A DNA stretch of 16,919 bases from Burkholderiales bacterium (GTDB taxonomy: Bacteria; Pseudomonadota; Gammaproteobacteria; Burkholderiales; SG8-41). Location: assembly GCA_005800795.1 (NCBI GenBank), contig SYEN01000480.1, positions 1 to 16,919 on the forward strand. The letters are read 5' to 3'. The position numbers and the translations under genes were made by a program. Below are positions 1 to 7,590 of this stretch, in pieces (the first letter of the stretch is position 1; each line of letters starts with the position of its first letter). The notes under the pieces were generated by a model, which was not told the origin of the DNA, ran no database searches, and was given only the letters and a program-made list of their open reading frames with translations.

Positions 1-943
1 CGATCATCACCACGTCCGGATCCTGCCGCAGGATCGATCTCAGCGCGCGTTCGAACGTGAGCTCGATGCGCGGATTGATCTGTGTCTGGCCGATGCCCGG
101 CAACTCGTACTCCACCGGGTCCTCCACCGTCAGCACATTGAGTTTTGCGGTATCGATTTCCTGCAGCGCGGCGTAGAGCGTGGTGGTTTTACCCGAGCCG
201 GTTGGCCCGGTCACCAGCACAATACCGTTGGGCAGCGTCACCAGACGGCGGAACGTGGCGAGTGTGTCGTCCGCCATTCCAAGCGCCTTCATGCCGAGCC
301 GCGTCTGTCCCTTGTCAAGCAGACGCAGCACCACCCGTTCGCCGTAGGCGCAGGGGATGGTGGATACGCGCACGTCCAACCCGCGCCCGCCCAGACGCAA
401 ACCGATACGGCCATCCTGGGGCAGACGTTTTTCAGCGATGTCCAGATCGGCGAGAATCTTCACACGCGATACCAGCGCCGCATGCAGGCCCTTGTGCGGG
501 CGCACCACGTCACGCAGCGTGCCGTCGATGCGAAAGCGCACGGCGGAGGTGTCGGCATACGGCTCGATGTGAATATCCGAAGCGCCGTCGCGCGCGCCCT
601 GCGTGATCAGCGCATTCAGCATGCGGATGATCGGCGCATCATGCGCGCCGTCGAGCAAATCCGCCACTTGCGGTAAACCTTGCATCAGACGTTGCAAATC
701 GGCTTCGCCTTCCACCTCGTTAACCACGGCCGCCGCCGTGTGTGCGCCTTGCGAGAACTGCAAGGTGAGCTCGCGCTCGACGGCTTCCAGCGGTACGCGC
801 GAGATGCCCGCAATCGTGTGATAGCGCGCGATCTCGGCGATGGCCGCGGTACCGGCTTGCGGCCCCAGCAGCAGTTGCAGGCCACTCGCCGTGCTGGTGG
901 CGGCAATGCCATGCTGGCGGCAAAATTGCAGGGGCAGCGCCAT
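1..943 (-). CDS. gspE: Type II secretion ATPase GspE, partial (C-terminus beyond window)
   Basis: This is the cytoplasmic ATPase that powers pseudopilus assembly in type II secretion by docking on GspL at the inner membrane. The first 314 codons are present. A Walker A motif GPTGSGKTT lies at about residues 246-254 (Lys252). The Asp box VEDPVEYELPG begins near residue 273. The Walker B segment DPDVVMI is at 308-314, exactly at the window edge. The arginine-rich stretch RILADL...RLPQDGRIGLRLGGR, typical of GspE/PilB, precedes Walker A. The N-terminal domain (LPLQFCRQHGI) is short but normal for GspE. The start was placed at the ATG at 943, 16 bases after the gspD stop. The frame stays open upstream but offers no better start, and no clear Shine-Dalgarno sequence is visible. 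PilB is the alternative family, but the gspL-M-N-D context decides for GspE. Confidence 0.93.
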   Translation of the reverse strand, partial: MALPLQFCRQHGIAATSTASGLQLLLGPQAGTAAIAEIARYHTIAGISRVPLEAVERELTLQFSQGAHTAAAVVNEVEGEADLQRLMQGLPQVADLLDGAHDAPIIRMLNALITQGARDGASDIHIEPYADTSAVRFRIDGTLRDVVRPHKGLHAALVSRVKILADLDIAEKRLPQDGRIGLRLGGRGLDVRVSTIPCAYGERVVLRLLDKGQTRLGMKALGMADDTLATFRRLVTLPNGIVLVTGPTGSGKTTTLYAALQEIDTAKLNVLTVEDPVEYELPGIGQTQINPRIELTFERALRSILRQDPDVVMI

Positions 944-959
944 GCGGGTGAACGCCGCG

Positions 960-3095
960 TTATTTGCCGGGCGCTGCTGGATTGCCGCGCGCCGGCGCGG
1001 GGAACAGCGTTTGCCCCGGTAGTGACGGCGAATCGGGCAGCGCGATGCCGCCACGCGAGCGCGAATCCGCGGCGCCTTGCTGTTCGCGCAGCGTGCGATA
1101 GCGGTCCTGCATCAACGTGTCGGCAGCCTCTGCCGTGCGCAGCACCACGGGGCGCAGGAACACCATCAGATTGGTCTTCTGCCGCCGCCGTGTGTCGTAA
1201 CGGAACAGTTGTCCCACGCCGGGGAGACTGCCCAATCCCGGCACTTTTTCCTCGGTGGCGTTGGCGCTGTCCTGCAGCAAACCGCCCAGTGCAATGGTCT
1301 GCCCGTCTTCCACCAGTACGGTGGATTCGATCGAGCGCTTGTTGGTGGTGGGGCCGCTGGTGGATGCCACATCAGCGACGCTGGAGCTTTCCTGGAATAC
1401 GGTGAGTTTGATGGTGCCGCCCTCGGATATTTGCGGCTTTACGCGCAGGGTCAACCCGACGTCACGCCGCTCGATGGTTTGAAACGGGGTCACCGACGCG
1501 GCACTGCCGGTCTGCGCGTATTGTCCGGTGAGAAACGGCACGTTTTGGCCGATGACGATGCGTGCTTCCTCGTTGTCGAGCGTCAGCAGATTGGGTGTCG
1601 AGAGAATATTGGCGCCACCGCTTTGCTCGAAAAAGCGTGCCAGCAAACCCAGCGAATACACGCCGCTGAATTTGTGTATCAGGCCCAGGTTAAACCCGGT
1701 GCCAGGCAGGGCCGGATTGGTGTTGTCGTTGAGCAGACTGTTGCCGAGCGTGAGGGCATTGTTTCCGCCGCTGCTGAAATTGGTGCCGGCCACACCCAAA
1801 TTCCGTCTGCTGTTGTTGCCAAGCAGCGACTGCCATTGGACGCCGAGTTCCTCGGTGCGGTCCGCGCTGACTTCCACGATCAGCGATTCGACATACACTT
1901 GAGCGCGCCGTGCATCCAGTTTGTCGATCACCAGCCGCAATTGACGGTACACCGGCTCCGGCGCAAAAATCAACAGCGAATTGGTGGCGGGTTCGGCCTG
2001 GATGCTTATGCCACTGCTGTTGGAAGGTGCTCCTGTGATGGGGGGGGGAGATGACAGCGGCCGCGGCGGCGTGATGCCGGCAGCCGCAGTCCCACCGGAT
2101 CCCGGCAATGGCGCGAGGCCCGCCGCCGGTTGCGGATCGCTGCCGCCGGAATAGGCCGAACGCAGGGTCTGTGCAAGCTTGATGGCGTCTGCATTTTTCA
2201 GATACACCACATGAATGTTGCCGCTGCCTGCTGTGGGTTGATCGAGCCGCGCCACCAGATCGCGCACGGCGGCCAGCCGCGTGCCGCCTGTGGTGCGCAC
2301 GATCAGGCTGTTGGAGCGCGGCTCTGCGGCAATGCTCAGTCCGCTGGCGCCATAGGTCCCATTTGTGCCTGCGGGTGAGCCGGGTGCGGGCTGCGCACCT
2401 GGCGCACCGGATTGTTCCATAAGCCGCATTACCAGCACGGCGAGATCAGATGCCGTGGCATGTTTGAGAGCAATGATTTCGATTGCGCCGGCCTGCGGCG
2501 CATCGAGCACCGCGATCAGGCGGCTGATGCGCCGCACGTTTTCAGCGTAATCGGTCACCACCAGCGAATTGGTGCCGGGTGTCACCGTCACCACATTGTT
2601 CGGCGCCACCAGCGGCCGTACCACGTTGAGCAGATTGGCGGCGGTTTCATGTTGCAGGCGAAATACTTGCGTGATGATCTGATCGGCAGCCCCGGGGACT
2701 GTGTTGTTCGACCCGACCGGACCACCTTGCAGCTTGGCCTCGGTGTCAGGAATCACGCGCCATACGCCGCCGACTTCGGTCATGTTGTAGCCGGCCACGC
2801 GTAACTGCGCCTGTATGGCCTCCCACGCGCGCGCGCGCGACAGCGGCCGCTCAAATTGCAGCGTCACCATGCCCTTAACCCGCGGATCGACCACCACGTC
2901 GCGTCCTGTGGCTGCCGCAATCGTGCGTACTGCCGATTCAATATCGACGTTGATGAGATTGAGCGTGACATCCTGCGCGCGCACAGGGGCATACGACAGC
3001 GCGCATGTCAGTATGCACGCCAGCGCAACCAGGGGCGCAAGCCTACGGGGGGCGCGAGCCAGGCGCCGCGAGAAGAGAGGAAGTGTAGCTACCAT
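960..3095 (-). CDS. gspD: Type II secretion outer-membrane secretin GspD
   Basis: This protein forms the multimeric outer-membrane channel of the T2SS. It has 711 residues, normal for GspD. A long signal peptide (basic RRLARAPRR, then a hydrophobic core) probably ends after Ala40 (APVRA|QDV). The N0 domain follows (VTLNLINVDIESAVRTIAAATG), then repeated N1-N3 ring domains with the SLIVRTTGGTR and NSLLIFAPEP signatures. These are joined by Gly/Pro/Ser-rich linkers near residues 235-255 and 315-360. The C-terminal secretin domain carries VPFLTGQYAQTG and the hallmark VEDGQTIALGGLLQ, followed by KVPGLGSLPGVGQLFRY. The C-terminal tail is Pro-rich. No lipobox is present, so it is not a lipid-anchored secretin; a pilotin may be encoded elsewhere. 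The ATG overlaps the end of gspN by seven bases, which suggests translational coupling. A run of nine C residues (coding strand) lies in the second linker. Confidence 0.97.
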   Translation of the reverse strand: MVATLPLFSRRLARAPRRLAPLVALACILTCALSYAPVRAQDVTLNLINVDIESAVRTIAAATGRDVVVDPRVKGMVTLQFERPLSRARAWEAIQAQLRVAGYNMTEVGGVWRVIPDTEAKLQGGPVGSNNTVPGAADQIITQVFRLQHETAANLLNVVRPLVAPNNVVTVTPGTNSLVVTDYAENVRRISRLIAVLDAPQAGAIEIIALKHATASDLAVLVMRLMEQSGAPGAQPAPGSPAGTNGTYGASGLSIAAEPRSNSLIVRTTGGTRLAAVRDLVARLDQPTAGSGNIHVVYLKNADAIKLAQTLRSAYSGGSDPQPAAGLAPLPGSGGTAAAGITPPRPLSSPPPITGAPSNSSGISIQAEPATNSLLIFAPEPVYRQLRLVIDKLDARRAQVYVESLIVEVSADRTEELGVQWQSLLGNNSRRNLGVAGTNFSSGGNNALTLGNSLLNDNTNPALPGTGFNLGLIHKFSGVYSLGLLARFFEQSGGANILSTPNLLTLDNEEARIVIGQNVPFLTGQYAQTGSAASVTPFQTIERRDVGLTLRVKPQISEGGTIKLTVFQESSSVADVASTSGPTTNKRSIESTVLVEDGQTIALGGLLQDSANATEEKVPGLGSLPGVGQLFRYDTRRRQKTNLMVFLRPVVLRTAEAADTLMQDRYRTLREQQGAADSRSRGGIALPDSPSLPGQTLFPAPARGNPAAPGK

Positions 3096-3922
3096 CGGAG
3101 TTCCGTAACGGGCGTAGTGCCGCTGAATGAGGCCTTGGGCTGAGGCTGAATTTTCCCGAGCAGGCCCAATAGATTACCAAGTAACGCGTCGTCGTGCCGT
3201 GCCGCGCGTGCCGTTCCGTTAAAACTGCAGGATAAGCGGCTTTTAAGGATGCATTGCCCGCGTCCATCCAAGAGCAGGGCGCCTTGCCGTGTGGCGAGTT
3301 CGAATTGGCCGGTGCTGGCCGCATTGCCGCGTACCGTGTAGTCGCCCAGCACCACACCCTGTGCCAGCGCGGAGCGCAATTGCGTGATCATAATATCGAC
3401 GTCGGGCGCGGCGCTTGGCGCGGGATTTGTCGTATTTTTGACCGCCTTGGCAGATGAAAAGCGCAGATCGCCGAGTGACACTTGCACCTCGCCCGTTAGC
3501 GCCAGCGTATTGAACGGCGCACCCAAGCCTGCCAAAGCCGCCAGTGGTATCGCGCCACGCCACGGGGATGTGCTGAGCGACCAGCCTGACTGGCCTATCT
3601 CCAGCGTCGCCGACATCGGCGCACCCGCCTGTGGCCAAGATACAATCATCTGCCACCGCCAGGGCAAGTGTGGCGAAATGGTCCATTGCACGCGTTGGGG
3701 CCAGTGCACCGCATCGGCGCCACCCGCGCCGCTGGTCAAGACCAGCAACGCGCTGCCGCGATGCCACAAGCCACGCGCGTGCGCGAGCCTAACGCGATCG
3801 TCTGATGCATTGCTGACGTAGCGCGCGACCCAAGCGGCGGGGATGGCGTAGACCAGCGCGGACAGCAACACCAGCGCCAGCAGCAGCGTTCCAAAGATTG
3901 TTAACGAATTCCTGATTTCCAT
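3089..3922 (-). CDS. gspN: Type II secretion system protein GspN
   Basis: This is a 277-residue inner-membrane accessory component of the T2SS, present in only some systems. One N-terminal membrane segment (about residues 7-29, LTIFGTLLLALVLLSALVYAIP) anchors a periplasmic domain. That domain has the GspN pattern: short RLAHARGLWHRGSALL near the start, VQWTISPHLPWRWQM in the middle, and repeated small beta strands rich in Leu, Gly and Ala. The ATG lies six bases after the gspM stop, and the 3' end overlaps the gspD start, so translation is probably coupled along the operon. No strong Shine-Dalgarno is visible, in keeping with coupling. The assignment rests on sequence pattern together with position between gspM and gspD, the arrangement also seen in xanthomonad Xps operons. 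Confidence 0.87.
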   Translation of the reverse strand: MEIRNSLTIFGTLLLALVLLSALVYAIPAAWVARYVSNASDDRVRLAHARGLWHRGSALLVLTSGAGGADAVHWPQRVQWTISPHLPWRWQMIVSWPQAGAPMSATLEIGQSGWSLSTSPWRGAIPLAALAGLGAPFNTLALTGEVQVSLGDLRFSSAKAVKNTTNPAPSAAPDVDIMITQLRSALAQGVVLGDYTVRGNAASTGQFELATRQGALLLDGRGQCILKSRLSCSFNGTARAARHDDALLGNLLGLLGKIQPQPKASFSGTTPVTELRW

Positions 3923-3928
3923 TATAAA

Positions 3929-4408
3929 TCAGATACTTATGCGAACAGTCACTGTGCCGCTGACGCGCCCGCTGACGGCGTCGCGCGCGAGGTTCATCTG
4001 TTGCAACTGCGTTTGCACTTCCGGCTTTGCCAGCCACATGGCGAGCCGCGCGCCATCGACGCCTTTCAGTGTGAGGGTCATGGCAGTGCCCGCGCTCGTG
4101 GCGTCGCGTGTGTCACTGACCGTCGCGCCCGGCCCGCCGAGGTCGCGTTCGGTTGCAAACAGTAGTGCTGCCGCGGTCGGGGTTGCCACGGCGGCTGCCG
4201 CCGGTGCCGCGCGCAGTTGCGCCGCTTGCGTGCGCATCGTGAGTACGCGGGTGTCTAGTGTTTGCAGCGTGGCAGGGGCGGCGCGCACCACGCGCCATGC
4301 TGGGCGCACCAGCAGCGCAAAGCCCAGCGCGCCGCACACGATCAGCACCATGACAACGACCAGCAGCCGTTCGCGCGAGCTTGCGTTGTTCCAGCGTTCA
4401 GACGTCAT
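3929..4408 (-). CDS. gspM: Type II secretion system inner-membrane protein GspM
   Basis: This is a 159-residue bitopic inner-membrane protein that partners GspL in the T2SS assembly platform. A short cytoplasmic N-terminus (MTSERWNNASSRERLL) is followed by one membrane helix at about residues 15-34, a conserved RPAW-like boundary, an alpha-helical linker (TLQTLDTRVLTMRTQAAQLR), and a small ferredoxin-like periplasmic domain ending in SGTVTVRISI. The start was set at the ATG at 4408, although the frame is open further upstream inside gspL. Support comes from a strong Shine-Dalgarno (TAAGGAGC) that overlaps the gspL stop codon with about 11 bases of spacing, and from the typical GspM opening. 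Length and layout match the family. The alternative, a long fusion starting inside gspL, is rejected because the upstream translation is arginine-rich shadow sequence. Confidence 0.9.
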   Translation of the reverse strand: MTSERWNNASSRERLLVVVMVLIVCGALGFALLVRPAWRVVRAAPATLQTLDTRVLTMRTQAAQLRAAPAAAAVATPTAAALLFATERDLGGPGATVSDTRDATSAGTAMTLTLKGVDGARLAMWLAKPEVQTQLQQMNLARDAVSGRVSGTVTVRISI

Positions 4409-4422
4409 GGCGTTCGCGCTCC

Positions 4423-5691
4423 TTAGCCTTTGGGACTGGCGAGAGTGCCGCTGCCGGCTTCGTTGCCCGCGAAATCCAGCAGCAGCCGGCCGCCGTCGCG
4501 CGAGCAGCGCACGCCGGCGCGTTGCAGCACCTCGCGCAGGGCCGCGCCCTGGCATGCTGTCCAGCTGCGGTCCAGCGCCGCGGCATCGGCGTAGCCCGCG
4601 CGCAGCGTGCGAGCGGAAACCTCCAGCGTTGTCACCGCCTGCGCGCCGCCGCTTTGCGCGAACAACCCCAGCAGCACGCCAGCGCTGGAAGCCTCGGCGC
4701 CGCCGCGCGTGCGTTGCCACGCCGCTTCCAATTGCAAGGCAGGTTCCATCACGCGCGGCACACCGGGTAAGGCTTGCGCGGCGATGCGTTCCATTTCGGC
4801 ATGGCGCGCGCTGATTTCGCGCCGTTGCTTCATCGCGTAAAGATTCAGCCCCAACAGGTTGACGGCCAGCAGTGCCAGCAGCGCACCCAAGGCAAGGCGT
4901 CCGCTGCGCTGGCGTAGCGCATCCGCTCCCCAGCGCAGAACACGCGCGGCGCCATCCGGTGGCGCAAAGTCGAACTGCAACAAATCCCAGCCGCCCCACA
5001 GGTGCTGCGCGCCGCGCCGCAGCAGCGCTGCCGCACTCAACATGGCAGGTGTCACGCCATCGCGCGCCGATGGCGCTGCGCACGTGTCATCAGCAAGCCA
5101 TTGCCATTTTGTTTGTTCACCGCTGGTAGCCGGCAGCACGGCATCTAGTAGGGGCGGCGCCACGCGTACGGCTTCGCCGTTGGCAGTGCGCAATAGCCAG
5201 GCGGGCGGTTGATGGCTCTCAAAACGTCCCCACCACGCCGCGCCTTTGGGCAGCAGTGCGGCTTCGGGAATGACACGCGCCACGCGCAACCCGGCCGCAT
5301 TCAGCGAGGCGAGACATTGCCGCAGCCATGCGGCGTCGCAAATCGCTACTTCGCGGATGCGGCCGTTGTCCGCCGGCGCGGCAGCATAGTGCTGCGCGCC
5401 GCCACCGCTTAAGCGGTCGCCCAGCGCGCCGGCCAGCGCCTGCCGTAATTTTGTACCCGCGAGCAAAGGCAGGTCGGCCGCCATGATGATGCAGCGGGAA
5501 AGGGGCGCGACAACGGTGACGGCGCTGTGGCCGATGCGGCTGACCGCAACGGACAACGTGCCTTCCATCGCGGCGCTGGTAGTGTCGGCGCCGCTGTAAA
5601 AGTGCCACCCGCCGTGGATCCCATCGTGTGGCGCTAAAGCGACCCACACTGAGCTGGCAGCGGCTGCGGACGTTGCAGAATTCAGCGGCAT
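4423..5691 (-). CDS. gspL: Type II secretion system protein GspL
   Basis: GspL recruits the GspE ATPase to the inner membrane. The 422-residue protein has a large cytoplasmic actin-like domain (about residues 1-260) containing VTVVAPLSRCIIMAADLPL near residue 65 and a WDLLQFDF motif like the conserved NLLQG/DLLQ of GspL. One membrane helix follows at about 265-287 (LGALLALLAVNLLGLNLYAM), then a coiled linker (KQRREISARHAEMERI) and a periplasmic ferredoxin-like domain. It is the first gene of the visible operon; the pseudopilin genes gspG-K and gspC are not next to it here. The ATG at 5691 lacks an obvious Shine-Dalgarno, so an internal start cannot be excluded, although the N-terminal actin-like region argues for most of this length. 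Confidence 0.9.
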   Translation of the reverse strand: MPLNSATSAAAASSVWVALAPHDGIHGGWHFYSGADTTSAAMEGTLSVAVSRIGHSAVTVVAPLSRCIIMAADLPLLAGTKLRQALAGALGDRLSGGGAQHYAAAPADNGRIREVAICDAAWLRQCLASLNAAGLRVARVIPEAALLPKGAAWWGRFESHQPPAWLLRTANGEAVRVAPPLLDAVLPATSGEQTKWQWLADDTCAAPSARDGVTPAMLSAAALLRRGAQHLWGGWDLLQFDFAPPDGAARVLRWGADALRQRSGRLALGALLALLAVNLLGLNLYAMKQRREISARHAEMERIAAQALPGVPRVMEPALQLEAAWQRTRGGAEASSAGVLLGLFAQSGGAQAVTTLEVSARTLRAGYADAAALDRSWTACQGAALREVLQRAGVRCSRDGGRLLLDFAGNEAGSGTLASPKG

Positions 5692-5743
5692 GGGTGTGTG
5701 GCTGGTTTGCGAGGTGAGGCTGGAAGATGTAACTAAGAGAACT

Positions 5744-5763
5744 TAACTATCGGATTTTATTGA
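5744..5763 (-). repeat. Degenerate copy of AT-rich intergenic motif upstream of gspL
   Basis: Read on the minus strand this is TCAATAAAATCCGATAGTTA. It matches 16 of 20 positions of the better copies, whose core is TCAATAAAAACAAATACTTA. It points toward gspL and ends about 52 bases before its start codon, where a promoter element would be expected. Confidence 0.4.
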
Positions 5764-5909
5764 ACTATTTATCCGGTGCGGCGGCGTTGCTGGCCGGTGT
5801 TGCTGGCTTATGGGCGATGAAGTTTAGCGGATTCCATGTGCCAAATCGGCGGGTTCAAAGCAGCGTGGCGAACCCGCTGCGTACCGGAAAAATTCGTGGC
5901 GCAGAGTGA
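5760..5909 (+). CDS. Possible small membrane protein, TTG start (uncertain)
   Basis: This is a 49-codon open frame whose only available start is TTG. It encodes a hydrophobic N-terminal helix (LSGAAALLAGVAGLWAM) followed by a basic, polar tail (PNRRVQSS ... RTGKIRGAE). The pattern is that of a tiny single-pass membrane protein. A GGA six bases upstream is the only ribosome-binding hint. It runs divergently from gspL. I do not recognise it. It may equally be a chance ORF or the remnant of a larger gene, and the lack of an ATG near the front lowers confidence. Confidence 0.2.
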   Translation: MNYLSGAAALLAGVAGLWAMKFSGFHVPNRRVQSSVANPLRTGKIRGAE

Positions 5910-6193
5910 TTCACGTCAGCGTACTATCTGTGCCAAGTATAGCCTGTCGTGATGGCGTGCGAGCTAAACCTACGCGACTGTATGGCAATCGCGGCGCAGT
6001 GCAGGTACCGCCGACAACAGTCGACCAATCGGGTCGCTAAAAGCGAGCGGAATTCCGCACAGGATGCGCCTCCGGGCGGCAGAATTGTTGACTGTCTATG
6101 CTGGCGCCGTTGTTGCCCGGCACCACGCCGGCGAAATTCGCTGGGCACATCAAACCTGTTGGCAGCATTGGGGAAAAAGATCGTTCAGTTGGA

Positions 6194-6208
6194 TTTAAGT
6201 CGCTTAAA
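6194..6208. promoter_or_regulatory. Odd palindrome TTTAAG-TCG-CTTAAA
   Basis: This is a perfect 6+6 inverted repeat around a 3-base centre, two bases away from the AT-rich repeat copy at 6211-6232. It could be a regulator binding site or a weak hairpin at the end of the cupin operon. Neither role can be proved from sequence. Confidence 0.3.
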
Positions 6209-6210
6209 AT

Positions 6211-6232
6211 AATCAATAAAAACAGATACTTA
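6211..6232 (+). repeat. AT-rich intergenic motif, copy 1
   Basis: The sequence AATCAATAAAAACAG followed by ATACTTA shares the 22-base pattern found at three other intergenic sites in the window. Here the flanks form an extra inverted repeat: ATAATCA at 6209-6215 and TGATTAT at 6233-6239, with the motif core in the loop. It lies 26 bases from the end of the cupin gene, which is on the opposite strand. Confidence 0.7.
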
Positions 6233-6258
6233 TGATTATCGTTTCCCATTTGCCCACA

Positions 6259-6693
6259 CTAGTGAGTACGCCCGCCTTCGAGCGATTCGTAGCCTGCAGC
6301 TTCCAGTGATCCTGCGCCGCTCCAACCCCAGGCCAGCACTACATCTTGGCTCGAATTGTTTTTGAATCCGTGCCAGTGGCCGCGTGGGGTGAACACCACG
6401 TCACCTTTGCTCGAAGGGATTTCTTGGCCGTTTTCACCGTACATCACGCCACAGCCTTCGATCACGATCCAGAATTCGTCGCAGTTGAAGTGGCGATGCT
6501 GATCGTGTTGCGCACCCGGCGGCAGCACCGTCCAGCCCACCAGCAGCTTGTCGGAGTTGCAGGTTTTTTGATTGATCAAAAACTGCACCTGCATGTTGAC
6601 CCAGCCGTCTTTTTCTTTCAGGCCACCGACTTTGGGCACATCCTTGAGACTGATTTTATAGGGTTTCAGCGTGGTGTATTGATCGGGTTTCAT
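6259..6693 (-). CDS. Small single-domain cupin protein
   Basis: This is a 144-residue single-domain cupin of unknown substrate, probably a cytoplasmic metal-binding protein. Both cupin motifs are intact. Motif 1 is GAQHDQHRHFNCDEFWIVIEG (metal ligands from the HRH and the Glu of DEF). Motif 2 is GDVVFTPRGHWHGFKN (the P-x-G-x2-H-x3-N pattern with His ligand). Many small cupins of this kind are isomerases, dioxygenases or sensor proteins in catabolic operons. A strong Shine-Dalgarno (GGGAGGA) precedes the ATG, which overlaps the stop of the upstream dehydrogenase by four bases (ATGA). The cupin is therefore co-translated with that gene and should still be expressed through its own ribosome binding site even if the dehydrogenase is truncated. 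Confidence 0.88.
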   Translation of the reverse strand: MKPDQYTTLKPYKISLKDVPKVGGLKEKDGWVNMQVQFLINQKTCNSDKLLVGWTVLPPGAQHDQHRHFNCDEFWIVIEGCGVMYGENGQEIPSSKGDVVFTPRGHWHGFKNNSSQDVVLAWGWSGAGSLEAAGYESLEGGRTH

Positions 6694-7571
6694 TTTTGTC
6701 CTCCCAGTTTGCGATAGGCTTGGTGCGCAATGACGAAATCATGATGATCGAGGCCCAGCCCGCGGCAGGCGTTCATCATCTCATTGGCCGCCGCAGCGAG
6801 CGGCGCGGGTGAGCCCAGCTTGCGGCTCTGTTCCAGCACCAGCAGCATGTCTTTTTGTTGCAGCGTCACATCGGCCAGCGGCACGGCGGGCATTTTGCCT
6901 TCAAGGATGAACGGCCCGCGATAGCCGAGCACGGGTGAGGCTGCGACACTTTTCAAAATAGCGTCCACCGCGATCTCGCGCGACACGCCACCTTTTTCCG
7001 CCAGCGCCACCGCTTCGCCAAAGGCGATGACCTAGATCATCAACAGCGCGTTGACCGACAGCTTCATCTGCACCGCCATGCCATTGACACCGATGTAAGT
7101 TGATTTCGGCCCGATGGCGAGCAGCACCGGCAGCACACGCTCATACGCGGCTTTGTCGCCGCCGACCATCGTCGACGCATTGCCCTGCACCAGCGTCACC
7201 GGGCTGCCGGAGATCGGTGCATCGAGCATGGTGAGTCCCGCTTGCGCAAATGCGGTGGCGACTTCGCGGCTGGGTTCCGGCGCGATGGTGCTCATGTCAA
7301 GATAGAGGCCGCCTTTTTTCAGCCCCGAAATAATGCCATCTGTTCCCAGCGCGACCGATTTCACTGCATCGGCATCGGTGACGATGGAAAACACAATTTC
7401 CGACTGGGCGGCGACCTCGCGCGGTGTAGCGCCCCATCGCATGCCCGCGTGGATCAACGCTTCGGCTTTATCTTTTGAGCGGTTCCAGCCCGTAACCGTG
7501 TGGCCTGCCGCCATTAAACGCGGGACGATGATGGCTCCCATGGCACCGAGGCCGATGAATCCGAGTTGCAT
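6690..7571 (-). pseudogene. HIBDH-like beta-hydroxyacid dehydrogenase interrupted by an in-frame amber codon
   Basis: This is a member of the 3-hydroxyisobutyrate / 6-phosphogluconate dehydrogenase-like NAD(P) oxidoreductase family. The reading frame is 293 codons long, normal for the family, but codon 180 is TAG (7032-7034). Before it come the Rossmann motif GLGAMG (residues 7-12), Asn30-Arg31 at the cofactor site (suggesting NADP), LDMST near 91-95, the substrate loop LDAPISGSP (116-124) and the catalytic segment MKLSVNALL (Lys170, Asn174). After it, in the same frame, the C-terminal helical domain continues normally (VIAFGEAVALAEKGGVSRE). A single C-to-T change from CAG would explain it. 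The truncated product would lack the C-terminal domain needed for the active site. A good Shine-Dalgarno (AGGAAA) precedes the start, 19 bases after the upstream gene. Sequencing error or amber suppression are alternatives. Confidence 0.85.
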
Positions 7572-7590
7572 TGCACTTTTCCTGTAAACG

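Larger units (their letters stand above)
5692..6258. other. 567-base intergenic region, gspL upstream / cupin downstream
   Basis: No convincing large gene occurs here. The region must hold the gspL promoter (minus strand); the AT-rich stretch at 5728-5772 is the best candidate, but no clear -35/-10 pair is seen. It also carries a degenerate copy of the AT-rich repeat (5744-5763), a possible 49-codon plus-strand ORF (5760-5909), an odd palindrome TTTAAG-TCG-CTTAAA (6194-6208) and an intact AT-rich repeat (6211-6232). The middle part (about 5910-6190) looks like non-coding sequence of mixed composition in which I recognise nothing. Confidence 0.6.

Noticed and set aside
1077..2054. 325-codon plus-strand ORF antisense to gspD
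   Set aside because: It is the complement shadow of a high-GC gene. The gspD frame carries clear secretin motifs and the antisense translation has no recognisable domain.
3934..3942. GATACTTA-like match at the gspM-gspN junction
   Set aside because: It resembles the right end of the AT-rich motif but is short, lies in the last gspM codons, and lacks the CAATAAAAAC part.
4423..5083. Upstream extension of the gspM frame through gspL
   Set aside because: The extension reads as arginine/alanine-rich shadow sequence, whereas the ATG at 4408 has a strong Shine-Dalgarno and a typical GspM N-terminus.
5910..6190. tRNA or small RNA gene in the gspL-cupin spacer
   Set aside because: Several short inverted repeats exist but no cloverleaf, CCA end, or terminator-like hairpin with a U-run could be traced.
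6211..6232. AT-rich motif as an IHF binding site
   Set aside because: The left side resembles WATCAA but the required TTR four bases later is absent in every copy.
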